Assembly (NCBI GenBank): GCA_027493625.1
Contig: JAOSKM010000001.1
Coordinates: forward strand, 1,579,489-1,643,488
Direction of reading: 5' to 3'
DNA: 64,000 nucleotides
Source of the DNA: Planctomycetota bacterium
GTDB taxonomy: Bacteria; Planctomycetota; UBA8742; UBA2392
Under the pieces are notes generated by a model. It did not search any database, was not told where the DNA came from, and worked only from the letters and a program-made list of their open reading frames with translations. Position 1 is the stretch's first letter. Each line of letters begins with the position of its first letter. Below are positions 37,237 through 45,526 of this stretch, in pieces. The position numbers and the translations under genes are program-made.

Positions 37237-37764
37237 ATGAGCGAGGCGTATCCAATCCTGTTTTCCGCCGAAGCCGTGCAGGAGCGCGTGGCTGAACTGG
37301 CGGCGCAGATCTCCGCCGACTACGCAGGCAAGCGCCTGCTGTGCCTGGTGGTGCTGCGCGGCGGCTTCTTCTTCGGAGCCGACCTGGTGCGCCAGCTGAA
37401 GGGCGTTGAGGTCGAGCTCGAGTTCGTGAAACTCGCCAGCTACACCGGGCGCGAAACGTCCGGCCGCCTGCTGGTGAGCGGCCCGCTGCCGCGCGTTTCG
37501 GGCTACGACGTGCTGGTGATCGAGGACCTGGTGGATACCGGCCTGACACTGTCGAACCTGCACGAGGCGCTGTTGGCGCAGGGTCCCAACTCGCTGCGCT
37601 ACGCGATCGTGGTGGACAAGAAAGCCCGCCGCAAAATTCCCTTCGAGTGCGAATACGTCGCCTTTGACGTTCAAGCCGACACCTTCCTCGTCGGCTACGG
37701 CATGGACGACCAAAACAAAGGCCGCACGCTGCCGTACATCGGCACCGTGAAAACCTCGGCCTGA
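37237..37764 (+). CDS. hpt: Hypoxanthine phosphoribosyltransferase
   Basis: Purine salvage: converts hypoxanthine or guanine plus PRPP to IMP or GMP. The 175-residue protein has the PRPP-binding motif VLVIEDLVDTGLTLSNL (about residues 90-106), the flexible-loop segment LASYTGRETSGRL, and YVAFDVQADTFLVGYGMD, which carries the purine-contacting residues. Length is standard. It follows apgM on the same strand. Confidence 0.92.
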   Translation: MSEAYPILFSAEAVQERVAELAAQISADYAGKRLLCLVVLRGGFFFGADLVRQLKGVEVELEFVKLASYTGRETSGRLLVSGPLPRVSGYDVLVIEDLVDTGLTLSNLHEALLAQGPNSLRYAIVVDKKARRKIPFECEYVAFDVQADTFLVGYGMDDQNKGRTLPYIGTVKTSA

Positions 37765-37843
37765 CACCTTCCGTAATCGGTGCTGAGCGGCCAGTTGCCA
37801 CTGGCAAGTCCGCCAGTTTTCCGGCACCTGCCTGCCGGATCTT

Positions 37844-37871
37844 TTGCATGTAAGTCCTGAAAAAATAATGG
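37844..37871 (+). promoter_or_regulatory. Candidate promoter for the PGHY-repeat protein
   Basis: TTGCAT (37844-37849), 16 bases, TAATGG (37866-37871), followed 76 bases later by the ATG at 37947. The spacer includes an A7 run. Confidence 0.45.
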
Positions 37872-37946
37872 TTTACATGGAACCCGTGGACCCGGGACGG
37901 GGTCTAACAGTCAGAAGGGCCTGAAGAACAAACACGGGAGAAAGTC

Positions 37947-38483
37947 ATGAAAACTCTGTTCGCAGCACTCGCCGGATTCGCCCTGATCGGTGCAATCGGC
38001 GCAACCCAGGTGGATGCCCAGGGCGTCCGCATCAGCATCAAGAAGGACAACAAGTCGGTCGAAGTGAACACCGGCCGCAACACACGCACCGAGGACTTCC
38101 GTAAACCCGAGCGTGTCGAGAAGAAGCCCAGCGGGCACTACATCACCGTGCAGAAGAAAGTCTGGGTCCCCGGCCACTACATCACTGAGCACAAGGACGT
38201 CTGGGTTCCCGGCCACTACGACCTGGTGAAGGAACGGCGCGTCGATCATTGCGGCAACGTCTTCTACGTCACCGTCAAGAAGTTCCACCCCGGCCACTAC
38301 GAATGCCGCGAAGTGCAGACCTACGTGCCCGGCCGTTACGAGATTCGCGAAGAGCGCGTGTGGGTTGAAGACGACTGCGGCTGCGACGACGACAACGGCA
38401 GCGTCGGCCACGGCGGCGGCCATGACCACGGGAAGGGCAAAGGTCACGACAAGGGCCGCGGCAAAGGTCACGGCAAGCACTAG
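37947..38483 (+). CDS. Small exported protein with PGHY repeats and His/Gly/Lys tail
   Basis: 178 residues with a signal peptide (MKTLFAALAGFALIGAIGAT; probable cleavage after VDA). At least four imperfect repeats follow: GHYITVQKKVWVP, GHYITEHKDVWVP, GHYDLVKERRV, GHYECREVQTYVP, then GRYEIREERVWV. Two Cys pairs are near the end of the repeats (CGNV, CGC). The tail is metal-binding in look (HGGGHDHGKGKGHDKG). RBS GGGAG lies 7 bases upstream, and a strong terminator follows. Related repeats occur in envelope proteins of unknown function. A periplasmic metal- or polymer-binding role is a guess. Confidence 0.75.
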   Translation: MKTLFAALAGFALIGAIGATQVDAQGVRISIKKDNKSVEVNTGRNTRTEDFRKPERVEKKPSGHYITVQKKVWVPGHYITEHKDVWVPGHYDLVKERRVDHCGNVFYVTVKKFHPGHYECREVQTYVPGRYEIREERVWVEDDCGCDDDNGSVGHGGGHDHGKGKGHDKGRGKGHGKH

Positions 38484-38539
38484 CACCGAACCCGGCGGCC
38501 GATGACGCCTACCTCCCCCGGGTGTCCCGCCGGCAGACA

Positions 38540-38577
38540 CGGCCCCGACCGAGCAAGGTCGGGGCCGCTCGGTTTTA
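38540..38577 (+). terminator. Rho-independent terminator
   Basis: CGGCCCCGACC (38540-38550) and GGTCGGGGCCG (38557-38567) form an 11-bp stem with a 6-base loop, followed by CTCGGTTTT. Confidence 0.8.
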
Positions 38578-38622
38578 ATCGCTGCGGCTGTAGTTTCCCG
38601 GCGTGCTTGGCAGAATGCGGGC

Positions 38623-38876
38623 ATGAGCTGGGACTTCCGCCAACCGGGTACGCGCATCTGTGTCTGCTACGACGTAAGCAACGACGACGCCCTGAAACTG
38701 TGGCGCGAGTCGGAGCAGCCGAGCGTTGAGCAGTTGAAAGAAAAGCACGGCTGCGGCGACAACTGCGCCACGTGCATCCCCTACTTCCGCACGCTGCTGC
38801 GAGATTACCAGCGCGGCAAGTGGCCCAAGGGTGAGTCCGCCAGCGCCGGCACGGAATGGTTCGGGGCGAAGAAGAA

Positions 38877-38880
<4 letters not shown>
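38623..38880 (+). CDS. BFD-like [2Fe-2S]-binding small protein
   Basis: 85 residues resembling bacterioferritin-associated ferredoxin: CVCYDVSNDDALKL (Cys-x-Cys) and later HGCGDNCATCIPYFRTLL (CGxxCxxC pattern). The four cysteines in C-x-C...C-x2-C spacing would hold a [2Fe-2S] cluster. Such proteins pass electrons to bacterioferritin or act as assembly factors; no bacterioferritin gene is nearby. The stop overlaps the ATG of the next gene. Confidence 0.75.
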
Positions 38881-39416
<536 letters not shown>

Positions 39417-39875
39417 ATGCGATTTCTGAACCGCAAATGGGCAGAGGGTGGCTACGACGATGACACGACCCACCTGTACCTGGGCGTCTACCTTCGTCAC
39501 CTGGAGGACATTGCCCCCGACGCGCCGCAGAACGTGCGGGTACTGGGCGCCGTCAGCCAGGGCCACAACCTGGCCGGGACGGAAGTGGCAGCCACCCGGC
39601 TGGACCGCGATGCGAAAGTCTTCCACCTGGTCATCACCGTGCGCACCATTGAGGGCGACGGCTTCATGGAGATCCGCTATGAGGGGATCGACCCGGATGC
39701 CGTGGACGAACATGCCTTCGATGGCGTGGATTACCTGCTGACCGACGAACTCGACATCGCGCCCGGCGGGGAACTGTACGAGCACCGCATACTGCTCAGC
39801 CCTGACGGAGAGTTCGTGATCCGCTTCAAGGACCTGCAACTCAAGCTGAGTCGGCCCGAGGGCGATGAGGAATGA
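39417..39875 (+). CDS. Hypothetical acidic protein coupled to EVE gene
   Basis: 152 residues, no signal peptide or membrane segment; acidic and beta-rich (LYLGVYLRHLEDIAPDAPQN; FHLVITVRTIEGDGFMEIRY). The start codon immediately abuts the EVE gene stop, so it is the third gene of the operon with the BFD and EVE genes. No family recognised. A terminator follows 1 base after the stop. Confidence 0.65.
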   Translation: MRFLNRKWAEGGYDDDTTHLYLGVYLRHLEDIAPDAPQNVRVLGAVSQGHNLAGTEVAATRLDRDAKVFHLVITVRTIEGDGFMEIRYEGIDPDAVDEHAFDGVDYLLTDELDIAPGGELYEHRILLSPDGEFVIRFKDLQLKLSRPEGDEE

Positions 39876-39876
39876 C

Positions 39877-39904
39877 AAGAGCCGGTCGGTTGACCGGCTC
39901 TTCC
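39877..39904. terminator. Terminator hairpin between convergent genes
   Basis: AAGAGCCGGTC (39877-39887), loop GGTT, GACCGGCTCTT (39892-39902). The A-start and TT-end make it usable in both directions, between the EVE operon and the FecR-type gene. Confidence 0.75.
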
Positions 39905-39945
39905 TCAAGGGGTATTGGCTGCGGAGGGGCTGCAGCCCGAGGCCG

Positions 39946-41838
39946 CTAGCTGTTGGGCTTGTCCTCTTCCTTCTTTGCCCCGTCCGGATCGTTGCCGTTG
40001 TTCTGCGGGACCTGCTTCACCTTTTTGGCCGGCGGATCATCAACCCGCTTGAGCTTGTCCTTGTTGGTGTTGGGGCAGTCGGGCGTGCCGGTGGCGCCGC
40101 CGGGAACCGGCTTGGGCTGAGGGTTCTTCGGCTCGACGGGCGGGCGCATCAGGCGGTAGAAGTACTCACGCCACTGCTCATAGCTTTCGGCAACCAGCGC
40201 CGCGCGATCTGCGTGCGCGTTGATTGCATCGGGCGTCAGCTCGGACACGTCAATACATGCGATCTCAACCTCGCCCGCCATCTTGACGATCGCTGCCCCT
40301 TCCAACCTGGGGTTGGCGATCGCGCTGCGCAGCCAAGCCACCACGCTGTCCGTGCCGGCCGCGTGCTGCAGCAGTTTCTCGAGCTTGCCGGGCAGTTTGC
40401 TGAGCAGATAGTTGCGCTCGGCGTTCGAGTTGAACTGGCGCGCCTGCAGGTCCGGCTCAAGGGCCTGCATCACGGTCTGGCCGCGAGACTCGCCGCTCCA
40501 GTCGGGCAGGCTGACGCGCTTGGCCCTGGGCTGGCTGAACTCTTTGCCGAACTCGATGGACGACTCGTAACCGCTGGTTTCGTCAAGCAGCAATGAGCCG
40601 AAGCTGTCATGGGTGATCGTGGCGAAGCCGGCGGCCTTGGTGATGTTCAGACTGCGGCGCTTGCGCTCCAGGATCGTGGTGCCCTGCATCACGAACAGCG
40701 TGTAGTCTTCGCATTTCACTTCCAGAGAGCCGCCGCCGTGGCGCATGGCGCGGTCAAGGGAAAGCTGTCCCTTTTCACTGCCGTCGTACTGCTCAAGTGT
40801 CAGGGCGTTGCCGGCGCTGATCACCACCTGTGTGTCGCGCCCCAGCGTGACGTCGCCGCCTTCCAGTTGCAGCAGCACCACCGCGCCGTACCTGGTGCGG
40901 ATCCGGTCGCCGCTGTGCAGTTCCTGGTCCTGCAGCCGCGTGCTTGTGCCGTCCGCGTTCACCAGATCGGCGCGCCCCGACATCACCAGCAGCTTGCCCA
41001 CCACCTCGCGCTTCGAAGGCTCGGCCTGGGTTTTATCTTCCGGCGTTTCGGGCCGGGGCTGTTCGACTACGTCGCCCCCGGCTTCGGGCTCGGGCTGCGG
41101 CGCGGGCTCGTTCTCGACGACCTCGTCCGGCTCAGGCTCGCGCGAATCCTCCGGCGTCCTGGGCGCCGGAACGTCCTTCACCTCACGCTTCACCGGCTGC
41201 GGAAGCGGCGCGCTTTCGTTGCCTTCATTTTCCGGGACAGCTATACTTGAGCCATCAGGCCGAACGCGGTCGCCATCAGGCGCCTGCTGTTCGTTTGAAC
41301 CGAGCGGCTGAGGGGTGGGAGAGTCGGTGCGGTTGAACTCTCCCCTGTCGGGAACTCCCCGACGCCCCTCAGCCACTGCTTTTCCATCATCCGTCAACGC
41401 TTCCGGCGAGCCCTGCGTGCCGATGCCCGCGCGCGCGAACGCGCCGCTGAACACACCGACCGCAAGCATCACCGCCGCCGCCGCGCTGACCGCGGCGATG
41501 ATCGCATAGATGCGCACCGTGCGGCGCGCCGGGCCGTTGGTCGTCAGCAGGCGGCCATTGTGGGCGCGCTGCTCAGGCAGCCGGACGTTTTCGAGGCTGG
41601 TATCGCTGGGAACTTCGACTCCCTGCACGCGCCGCATCACATGGGCGCTGAAATCAACCGGCAGGGCAAGCTGGCGGAACAGGCTCTCCGTGGAGCTGTG
41701 AACCGCCTGCATGTCCTCGAACTCGGACCGCAGCAGCGGGTTGGCGCGCAGGATGCGGGCAAGCTGTTCACGCTCAGCGGCGGACGCAAGCCCGTCGATA
41801 GCGCGGTTCATCAGCAACTCAGCCTGCTCGCGTTTCAT
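39946..41838 (-). CDS. Membrane anti-sigma-like protein with FecR domain
   Basis: 630 residues. The N-terminal part (~1-60) is a helical anti-sigma-like region (AIDGLASAAEREQLARILRA) without a zinc HxxxCxxC site. A transmembrane helix follows at about 108-135 (IYAIIAAVSAAAAVMLAVGV). Then a long Pro/Glu linker, and a FecR-type domain at about 275-400 (VVGKLLVMSGRADLVNADG, GDRIRTRYGAVVLLQLEGGD, LTLEQYDGSEKGQLSLDRA). The C-terminal part is Pro/Lys-rich. It would sit in the inner membrane and hold or regulate the ECF sigma factor encoded 111 bases upstream on the same strand. Confidence 0.8.
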   Translation of the reverse strand: MKREQAELLMNRAIDGLASAAEREQLARILRANPLLRSEFEDMQAVHSSTESLFRQLALPVDFSAHVMRRVQGVEVPSDTSLENVRLPEQRAHNGRLLTTNGPARRTVRIYAIIAAVSAAAAVMLAVGVFSGAFARAGIGTQGSPEALTDDGKAVAEGRRGVPDRGEFNRTDSPTPQPLGSNEQQAPDGDRVRPDGSSIAVPENEGNESAPLPQPVKREVKDVPAPRTPEDSREPEPDEVVENEPAPQPEPEAGGDVVEQPRPETPEDKTQAEPSKREVVGKLLVMSGRADLVNADGTSTRLQDQELHSGDRIRTRYGAVVLLQLEGGDVTLGRDTQVVISAGNALTLEQYDGSEKGQLSLDRAMRHGGGSLEVKCEDYTLFVMQGTTILERKRRSLNITKAAGFATITHDSFGSLLLDETSGYESSIEFGKEFSQPRAKRVSLPDWSGESRGQTVMQALEPDLQARQFNSNAERNYLLSKLPGKLEKLLQHAAGTDSVVAWLRSAIANPRLEGAAIVKMAGEVEIACIDVSELTPDAINAHADRAALVAESYEQWREYFYRLMRPPVEPKNPQPKPVPGGATGTPDCPNTNKDKLKRVDDPPAKKVKQVPQNNGNDPDGAKKEEDKPNS

Positions 41839-41949
41839 GCTAAAGGCCCGAATCCCATGCGGTTACGCTTCCTGTCTTGGGTGGCTCAGGGACGCGACCG
41901 CTTACAGCCCTGATTGGATTATTTTCACGCTCACGAGGCCCGAAATGTG

Positions 41950-42501
41950 TCACGAGTCAATGTCCGGCATCAGCTCTTTCATCGCCGCACCCAGGGACTT
42001 GCGGGCGCGGTGCATGCAAACCTCGACAGCACCTACAGATAGGCCGAGATCCTCGGCGATCTGCGGGTACTCAAGCCCCTCAAGATAGCGCTTCACCAGC
42101 ACCGCCCGGTAGCGTTCGGACAGCCCGGCCAGCGCCTTGTACAAAACCTCATGGCGTTCCTGCTGCTCGGCTGACTGCAGGGGGTCCAGGCCGGTCAATT
42201 CGACGTCCATGCCGTCGGGCATGCCGGCCATCTTGCGGCGCTTGTAGTGGTCGCGAACGAGGTTGCCGGCGATGCCCATCAGCCAGGATTTCAGGCGCTG
42301 GTGGTCCTTCAGGCGGGGCAGGTTTTCGTAGCCGATCAGGAAGGTCTCTTGCGCCAGGTCCTGGGCGACGCCGACGTCGCTGATCTTGCGCAGCATGAAG
42401 CCGTAGACGAGCCGTTCAAAACGCTTCACGACGTGCTCATAGAACGAGCTTTCGCCGCGCAGGATGCGCTTGACCAGTTCTTCGTCGGAAAGTGCCGTCA
42501 T
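41950..42501 (-). CDS. ECF-type RNA polymerase sigma factor
   Basis: 183 residues with region 2 (GESSFYEHVVKRFERLVYGF, DVGVAQDLAQETFLIGYENL, RLKSWLMGIAGNLVRDHYKR) and region 4 (ALAGLSERYRAVLVKRYLEGLEYPQIAEDLGLSVGAVEVCMHRAR, shown as a motif range) separated by a short linker. It directs RNA polymerase to stress or envelope promoters. The FecR-type membrane protein gene downstream is its likely partner. The target promoter motif is not evident. Confidence 0.93.
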   Translation of the reverse strand: MTALSDEELVKRILRGESSFYEHVVKRFERLVYGFMLRKISDVGVAQDLAQETFLIGYENLPRLKDHQRLKSWLMGIAGNLVRDHYKRRKMAGMPDGMDVELTGLDPLQSAEQQERHEVLYKALAGLSERYRAVLVKRYLEGLEYPQIAEDLGLSVGAVEVCMHRARKSLGAAMKELMPDIDS

Positions 42502-42659
42502 GCCAGTCTTTCCCCGGCCCCCAATGCGCGAGGAAAGCCCACCAAGTTGATAGAGGGTATCACCTGATACGAACGGGCGGCGGGCAAACGAAGTTCAATG
42601 CACAACAAGCTTTACGAAAACGGGAAGGGGCAGAAGGCGTGTACGGTTTCGCGACAGGC

Positions 42660-42736
42660 AACAAGAGCCGCAAGCGCCAGCGCGCGGGACTCTGCGTGCG
42701 GGCATCGGCCGCGCGCTGGCGCTTGCGGCTCCTGTT
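42660..42736. repeat. GC-rich palindromic repeat, AACAAGAGCCGCAAGCG type, copy 1
   Basis: The arm AACAAGAGCCGCAAGCGCCA... at 42660 has its complement at 42709-42736, giving ~28-bp arms around a ~21-base centre. Related copies lie at 43907-43970 and (half) at 59081-59111. Confidence 0.8.
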
Positions 42737-42747
42737 CCCTTCAACAA

Positions 42748-42777
42748 CAAAGCCCTCCGCGGATGCGAAGGGCTTTG
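42748..42777 (-). terminator. Terminator after rpsD
   Basis: CAAAGCCCT and AGGGCTTTG form a 9-bp stem with partial pairing inside the 12-base centre (CCGC/GCGA). On the minus strand it is followed by TTGTTGAA, 20 bases past the rpsD stop. Confidence 0.65.
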
Positions 42778-42796
42778 CGAGTTTCGGAAGTCAAAC

Positions 42797-43405
42797 CTAG
42801 CGGGACAGCATTTCGACCACCAGGCGCTCGTTCGCGATCATCGGGATGTCCTTGCGACCCGGGATCTGGATCAGCTCGCCTTCCAGCTTGTTGAAGTCCA
42901 CCTTCACGTAGCTGACGGAGGCGTTCTTCTGCGCGGCCGCTTCCTGCACCTGGATGTGGTTCTTGCTCTTGGTGCGGATGGCGACTTTGTCGCCGACACT
43001 TACCGTGAAGGAAGCGCGGTCAACCTTCTTGCCGTTGACCTCGACGTGGCCGTGGGCCACCAGCTGGCGGGCGGCGCGGTTGGTGGGCGCCAGGCCCATG
43101 CGGAACACCATGTTGTCGAGGCGGCGCTCCAGCAGCTGCATCATGTTTTCGCCGGTGTTGCCGGACATGCGGTTGGCAATGTCGAACAGGCGGCGGAAGC
43201 TGCGCTCGCGCAGCTGGTAGTACAGCTTCAGCTTCTGCTTCTCGACCAGGCCGCGGTTGTAGGTGGACATCTTGCCGCGTCGGCCGTCGCGACCGTGCTG
43301 GCCGGCCTTGTAGGGCTTGGATGCCAAGGGCGACTTGCGCGAGCCCCAGATGTTTTCCGCGAATCGGCGCGAGACGCGGTGCTTCGGTCCTGTGTAACGA
43401 CCCAT
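42797..43405 (-). CDS. rpsD: 30S ribosomal protein S4
   Basis: 202 residues from ATG 43405 (MGRYTGPKHRVSRRFAENIW). Primary 16S rRNA-binding protein that nucleates the small subunit. S4 N-domain (KSPLASKPYKAGQHG, KLKLYYQLRERSFRRLFD) and the S4 RNA-binding domain (RRLDNMVFRMGLAPTNRAAR, QLVAHGHVEVNGKKVD) are intact. The zinc-binding cysteines of some S4 proteins are absent. It stands alone here, away from rpsM, rpsK and rpoA, the usual partners. The longer upstream frame runs through non-coding DNA. Confidence 0.97.
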   Translation of the reverse strand: MGRYTGPKHRVSRRFAENIWGSRKSPLASKPYKAGQHGRDGRRGKMSTYNRGLVEKQKLKLYYQLRERSFRRLFDIANRMSGNTGENMMQLLERRLDNMVFRMGLAPTNRAARQLVAHGHVEVNGKKVDRASFTVSVGDKVAIRTKSKNHIQVQEAAAQKNASVSYVKVDFNKLEGELIQIPGRKDIPMIANERLVVEMLSR

Positions 43406-43767
43406 GAAAAGAACCTCTGTTCCGGATCGGCCACCTTCGGGCACACACAGCCCGGGGTGTCGCGCGAGCTCCGGCGTCGCGCGAGCGGCCAAACGAAGGC
43501 CGGCTCTTTCGAGGCGAAGAAGATAGCGATAGCCGGTGGGTTGGCAAGCTGTCGCCTGTGGAAAAGTGGGCGCGAAAACGGGGACAGTCCCCTTGCCCAA
43601 ATGAGGGCCCGGCGCCTGTGGTCAGCAGGCGCCGGGCGTTGTGATTGGATTGTGTGGTGGGATGGTGTGATTGGCGCTGCTCTGGCGCCGCGGCAAACGC
43701 TCACGCGCTGGCCGATGAGGTGTACTTCAGGTGTAGTTGGGACTGACCTCCCGTTTCCGTCTTTGGT

Positions 43768-43823
43768 GGACCGCGACCGAGCAGCCCCGCGCCTTGTGAA
43801 AAGCTCTCCGGGGATCGCGGTCC
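43768..43823. ncRNA. Candidate structured RNA or regulatory hairpin
   Basis: Outer stem GGACCGCGA (43768-43776) with TCGCGGTCC (43815-43823) encloses an inner stem CCCCG (43785-43789) with CGGGG (43809-43813) around a loop with GTGAAAAGC. A second small hairpin, GGCGATCTTGTCGCC, follows at 43833. It does not match SAM riboswitch classes I know. Could be a small RNA, a leader or part of a repeat. Confidence 0.25.
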
Positions 43824-43906
43824 GAATTCCGCGGCGATCTTGTCGCCTGCTCTATGCGTCGGTTGATTGCGCCGCGCGGCTTGAATGTTTTCGAAATCGG
43901 TGGGGC

Positions 43907-43970
43907 AGGAGCCGCAAGCGCAAGCGCGGAAGTAACCGTTACCCGCGCGCTGGCGCTTGCGGCTCTTGTT
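43907..43970. repeat. GC-rich palindromic repeat, AACAAGAGCCGCAAGCG type, copy 2
   Basis: GGAGCCGCAAGCGCAAGCGC on the left and GCGCTGGCGCTTGCGGCTC plus TTGTT on the right surround AAGTAACCGTTACC. Clearly the same family as 42660-42736, 1.2 kb away on the other side of rpsD. Confidence 0.8.
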
Positions 43971-44038
43971 CACCGCCACGCGCTTGCGGCCTCCGGCCCT
44001 TCACTCCATACTCGACCCTGACCTGTCGAGGACTTCCC

Positions 44039-45181
44039 ATGCACTTCGAAACGCGCGCCATCCATGCCGGCTATGACCCCTTCGACCACTTCGGCGCGGT
44101 GAATCCGCCCGTGTTCCTGAGCAGCACTTTCGCGCAGTCCGCCCCCGGCAAACACCAGGGCTTCGAGTACGCGCGCTCCGGCAACCCCACACGCAAGGCC
44201 CTGGAGGGTGTGCTGGCAAGCATCGAGGACGGTGAGCACGCCTGCGCCTTCAGCAGCGGCCTGGGCGCCACCGACAGCATCATCAAGCTGCTCAGCGCCG
44301 GCGACCACTGCATCGTGGCCGACGACGTGTACGGCGGGACATTCCGGATTTTCGACAAGACCTTCAAGCGCTTCGGCATCGAGTTCAGCTTCGTCGATAC
44401 CACCAAGGTCGAAAACGTGCGCGCGGCCTTCAAGCCCAACACCAAGATGCTGTTCCTCGAGACTCCCAGCAACCCGCTGCTGAAGGTAAGCGACATCGCC
44501 GCCTTGACCGCCCTCGCCCGCGAGAAGAAGGCCATCAGCGTGGTGGACAACACCTTCGCCACACCCTACCTGCAACGGCCGCTGGAACTGGGCGCCGACA
44601 TCGTGATGCACAGCTGCACCAAGTACCTGGGCGGGCACAGCGACGTAGTGATGGGCGCCGCGATCACGCGCGACCCGCAGCTGCACCAGCAGATCGCCTT
44701 CAACCAGAACGCCAGCGGCGCGGTGCCCGGCGGGCTGGACTGCTACTTGGTGCACCGCGGCATCAAGACTCTGGGCGTGCGCGTCGAGAGGTCGTGCGAC
44801 AACGCGGAGCAGGTGGTGAGCTTCCTGCTCGAGCACAAGCGCGTCACCAGAATCTTCTACCCCGCACTCGAAAAGCACGTGAACCACGATGTCGCGGCCC
44901 GGCAGATGCGGCGCTTCGGGGCCATGATCAGCTTCGAGATCGACGGCAGCGTGGCTGACGGCGTGAAGGTGGTCAGCGACCGCAAGGTCTGGACGCTGGG
45001 CGAAAGTCTGGGCGGCGTGGAAAGCCTGCTGGAGCACCCGGCCAGCATGACCCACGCCAGCATCCCCAAGGAGATGCGCGCCAAGGCCGGCCTGAACGAC
45101 GGGCTGATCCGCCTCAGCGTCGGCATCGAAGACCCGCGCGACCTGATTGAAGATCTGAAGAACGGGCTTGAGAGCTACTAG
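44039..45181 (+). CDS. Cystathionine gamma-synthase/lyase-type PLP enzyme
   Basis: 380 residues from ATG 44039 (GAGG 7 bases upstream). Cys/Met-metabolism PLP family: EYARSGNPTRKALE, SSGLGATDSIIKLL, DDVYGGTFRIFDK, ETPSNPLLKVSDI, VVDNTFATPYLQRP, the PLP lysine in SCTKYLGGHSDVVMG, and SLGGVESLLEHPASMTH near the end. All active-site blocks are intact. Whether it is the synthase (MetB), the lyase (MccB) or an O-acetylhomoserine enzyme cannot be settled from motifs alone. No other methionine gene is adjacent. Confidence 0.9.
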   Translation: MHFETRAIHAGYDPFDHFGAVNPPVFLSSTFAQSAPGKHQGFEYARSGNPTRKALEGVLASIEDGEHACAFSSGLGATDSIIKLLSAGDHCIVADDVYGGTFRIFDKTFKRFGIEFSFVDTTKVENVRAAFKPNTKMLFLETPSNPLLKVSDIAALTALAREKKAISVVDNTFATPYLQRPLELGADIVMHSCTKYLGGHSDVVMGAAITRDPQLHQQIAFNQNASGAVPGGLDCYLVHRGIKTLGVRVERSCDNAEQVVSFLLEHKRVTRIFYPALEKHVNHDVAARQMRRFGAMISFEIDGSVADGVKVVSDRKVWTLGESLGGVESLLEHPASMTHASIPKEMRAKAGLNDGLIRLSVGIEDPRDLIEDLKNGLESY

Positions 45182-45185
45182 GATT

Positions 45186-45497
45186 GGGTTTGGAACAGCA
45201 AATTACCAATAACCAATTACCAATTTCCAATTGGCGTCGCTGCCTGTTTGGCCCTACGGTTTCCACTGCGGACAACTGCAAAAAGCACTCAACCACGAAG
45301 GGCCGCGAAGGGCCACTAAGGTGCCCTTCGGCGTCCGGCAGTTCTTCGTGGTCCTTCGTGGCCCTTAGTGGTTCAAATGCAGTTGCCTTTCGAGAGTCTC
45401 GGGCGCGTCGCCTTCAGGCCCCAGCGTGGGGCCGGCGATCCGCCGCCGCAGTATCATTGAAAATTGAAAATTGGTTATTGGTAATTCGCTGTTCAAG
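45186..45497. repeat. Nested inverted repeat, ACCAATA units outside, CACGAAGGGCC units inside
   Basis: Outer arms: GGAACAGCAAATTACCAATA at about 45190 and TTATTGGTAATTCGCTGTTC ending at 45495. Inner arms: AACCACGAAGGGCCGCGAAG (from 45291) and CTTCGTGGCCCTTAGTGGTT (to about 45373). The outer termini are nearly identical to those of the 60.36-60.46 kb locus. The element fills almost all of the 345-base gap before hemC. Confidence 0.8.
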
Positions 45498-45526
45498 CCG
45501 GCCGCTGACTCCGGAGTTCGTTCCCC

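Larger units (their letters stand above)
43406..44038. other. 633-base divergent intergenic region, repeat- and hairpin-rich
   Basis: Between rpsD and the cystathionine synthase-type gene. It contains the palindrome GGGGACAGTCCCC (43580-43592), an 11-bp hairpin CCCGGCGCCTG/CAGGCGCCGGG (43608-43636), a two-level inverted repeat (43768-43823) and a GC palindrome (43907-43970). I see no credible protein gene. Frames here read through repeats. The plus-strand promoter of the downstream gene was not identified. Confidence 0.6.

Noticed and set aside
37811-37852. Sigma54 promoter (GGCAC-like and TTGCA words)
   Set aside because: The spacing between the GG and GC elements is wrong in both this site and the 46.5 kb site.
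43701-43979. Small minus-strand gene beginning in the AACAAGAGCCGC repeat
   Set aside because: Its first third is repeat sequence (NKSRKRQRAG-type translation), there is no ribosome binding site and no family match.
43700-44038. SAM riboswitch upstream of the cystathionine synthase-type gene
   Set aside because: None of the SAM-I or SAM-II core sequences I know are visible; the stems seen do not fit these classes.
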